Source: Schoenoplectus triqueter
Lineage: Eukaryota; Streptophyta; Magnoliopsida; Poales; Cyperaceae
Length of the DNA: 19,930 nt
Direction of reading: 5' to 3'
Assembly: GCA_964058805.1 (NCBI GenBank)
Contig: CAXKVV010001837.1
Location: 1-19,930 of the forward strand
Numbering within the stretch: the stretch's first letter is position 1; each line of letters begins with the position of its first letter. Shown one piece after another: positions 18,836 to 19,930 of the stretch. Both the position numbers and the translations under genes were made by a program. The notes beneath the pieces were generated by a model. That model saw nothing but the letters and a program-made list of their open reading frames with translations. It ran no database searches and had not been told where the DNA came from.

Positions 18836-19930
18836 TCTTATTACTATTATTATTTTTTATTATTTTTATTTTTATTTCTTAAACTCTATTTATCTATGTA
18901 GAAAATTATTTACAAAAATAATAGGAAAAGGGGTAGCTATTAATTAGAGTTTCATTTATATTTTTGGGATTTTTATAATAGCTAAAGCTAAAGTAGTAAA
19001 ATTTTATTTTTATTATTTCTAAACTCTATTTATTCTGTAGAAAATCACTTACAAAAATAATAGAAAATAAAATGGCTATGATTTTTATTTGTATTTTTAA
19101 AATGTTTATAATAGCCAAAGTAATAGAATTTTATTATTATATTCTATTATATTGAAATACTATTCATTATGTAAGAATCATTTACAAAATTAAAAGATGG
19201 TTAGCTATACTATCTTACTATTATTATTTTTTGTATTTTTAATATCTATAATAGCTAAAAAGAAATCATTACTAATATTCTATCCTATTTATTATACTAT
19301 TCATTATATCTATTTTTATTATTTCTATTTATTATCTATAGAAAAGTATAAGATTTTTATTATTAGTTGAAAATAGTCATAAGAGATGAAATTCATTATG
19401 TTTTTATTACAACTATTATTTTATTACATTTTTATTCATCCAAAGTATTTTTATTGTATATATTTGTATAGAAATGACAAAAGAAATACAATTCATATTA
19501 TAAGACTATATTATCATTCTTTATTATAAAAGAAAATGCATTTTACTATTTATTACCATGGTAGTATATTTTTGTATATTTTGTGCTATTTATTTTCATT
19601 ATTTCTTTTAACATAAAATATCAATATAATATCTATTATTATTATTATATTTTTTTTTTATTTATCAAAGAATATAGCTAATCTCATTATTTATTATAGT
19701 ATATTACTATCATCATCATTATTTCATGGAAAGTCACTTGAAAAATCACTAAAATATGTCTAGTTATTATTTATGATTTTTATTTGTATTTTTGGAATTT
19801 TTATAGTATTTAAAATGACAAGTCAAAGCTAGGTCAAATATATCAATATAGGTAATGTCTTTTGCTTTTAAATTGTTTTATCATGATTATATTTTTAAAA
19901 CTAGAATATTATTGTATAGAAAAATAGTAT
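18737..19930 (+). repeat. ATT-rich arm module, element 2 (cut by window end)
   Basis: Copy of 962-2187 with small indels. The (ATT)n microsatellite is at about 18797-18870. No gene seen. Confidence 0.75.

Larger units (their letters stand above)
17116..19930 (+). mobile_element. Element 2: second copy of the foldback family, 5' part only
   Basis: Starts with TGTGCGACCC at the satellite junction and follows the module order of the right arm of element 1 in opposite orientation. It runs into the ATT-rich module and leaves the window at a point equal to about 2187 of element 1. Its tip-to-17904 part (789 bp) has the same length as 10313-11101. The inner arm and core are beyond the window. Confidence 0.8.

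Noticed and set aside
17116..19930. LTR of a retrotransposon, suggested by the TG start and an internal TATA-like box
   Set aside because: The copies at 11101 and 17116 are inverted, and no tRNA primer-binding site, polypurine tract or pol coding region is seen. Inverted homology continues through to the core.

Overview
The window looks like nuclear DNA from a flowering plant, and I see no convincing protein-coding gene in it. A monocot is my weak guess. The reasons are the very AT-rich background with small CpG-rich islands, the TGGGCC/GGCCCA and GCCACGTGGC motifs, and the GGGTCCCACTTGTCAG-type motifs that I associate, from memory and unchecked, with grass intergenic DNA. No reverse transcriptase, integrase, transposase, Helitron or host protein domain is recognisable in any frame. 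The longest open frames lie in repeats or AT-rich DNA.

The layout is a sandwich of repeats. Positions 1-11101 are a giant inverted-repeat (foldback) transposable element whose first ~790 bp lie outside the window. Its left arm (about 1-4050, + orientation) is repeated in inverse in its right arm (about 11101 down to 6667), with a 2.6-kb core between them (4051-6660). Each arm is modular. From the tip inward it has a GC-rich terminus beginning TGTGCGACCC, a TATA-like box, 37-bp tandem repeats, a field of alternating 46/62-bp hairpin repeats, 1.2 kb of ATT-rich DNA, a cluster of four TGGGCC/GGCCCA boxes, a diverged inner arm, and a heat-shock-element-like promoter pointing into the core. The outer arm modules are about 95% identical between arms; the inner arm is far more diverged.

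Positions 11102-17115 are a tandem satellite array with a ~182-bp monomer, organised in a higher-order repeat with a 4391-bp period. It has three blocks: A, B and a truncated second A-type block, C. A and C are almost identical (about four substitutions seen in 1.6 kb, no indels). At 17116 a second copy of the same foldback element starts with the same TGTGCGACCC end, in the opposite orientation to the arm at 11101, and runs off the window at 19930. The array is therefore cut cleanly on both sides by ends of one element family.

Functionally I infer a (peri)centromere-like or heterochromatic satellite block invaded by a large non-autonomous foldback family. Its inverted arms could give long double-stranded RNA. 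Each arm keeps a five-unit heat-shock-type element next to a TATA box, which suggests a heat-responsive promoter. These functional statements are inference; the repeat architecture is seen directly.
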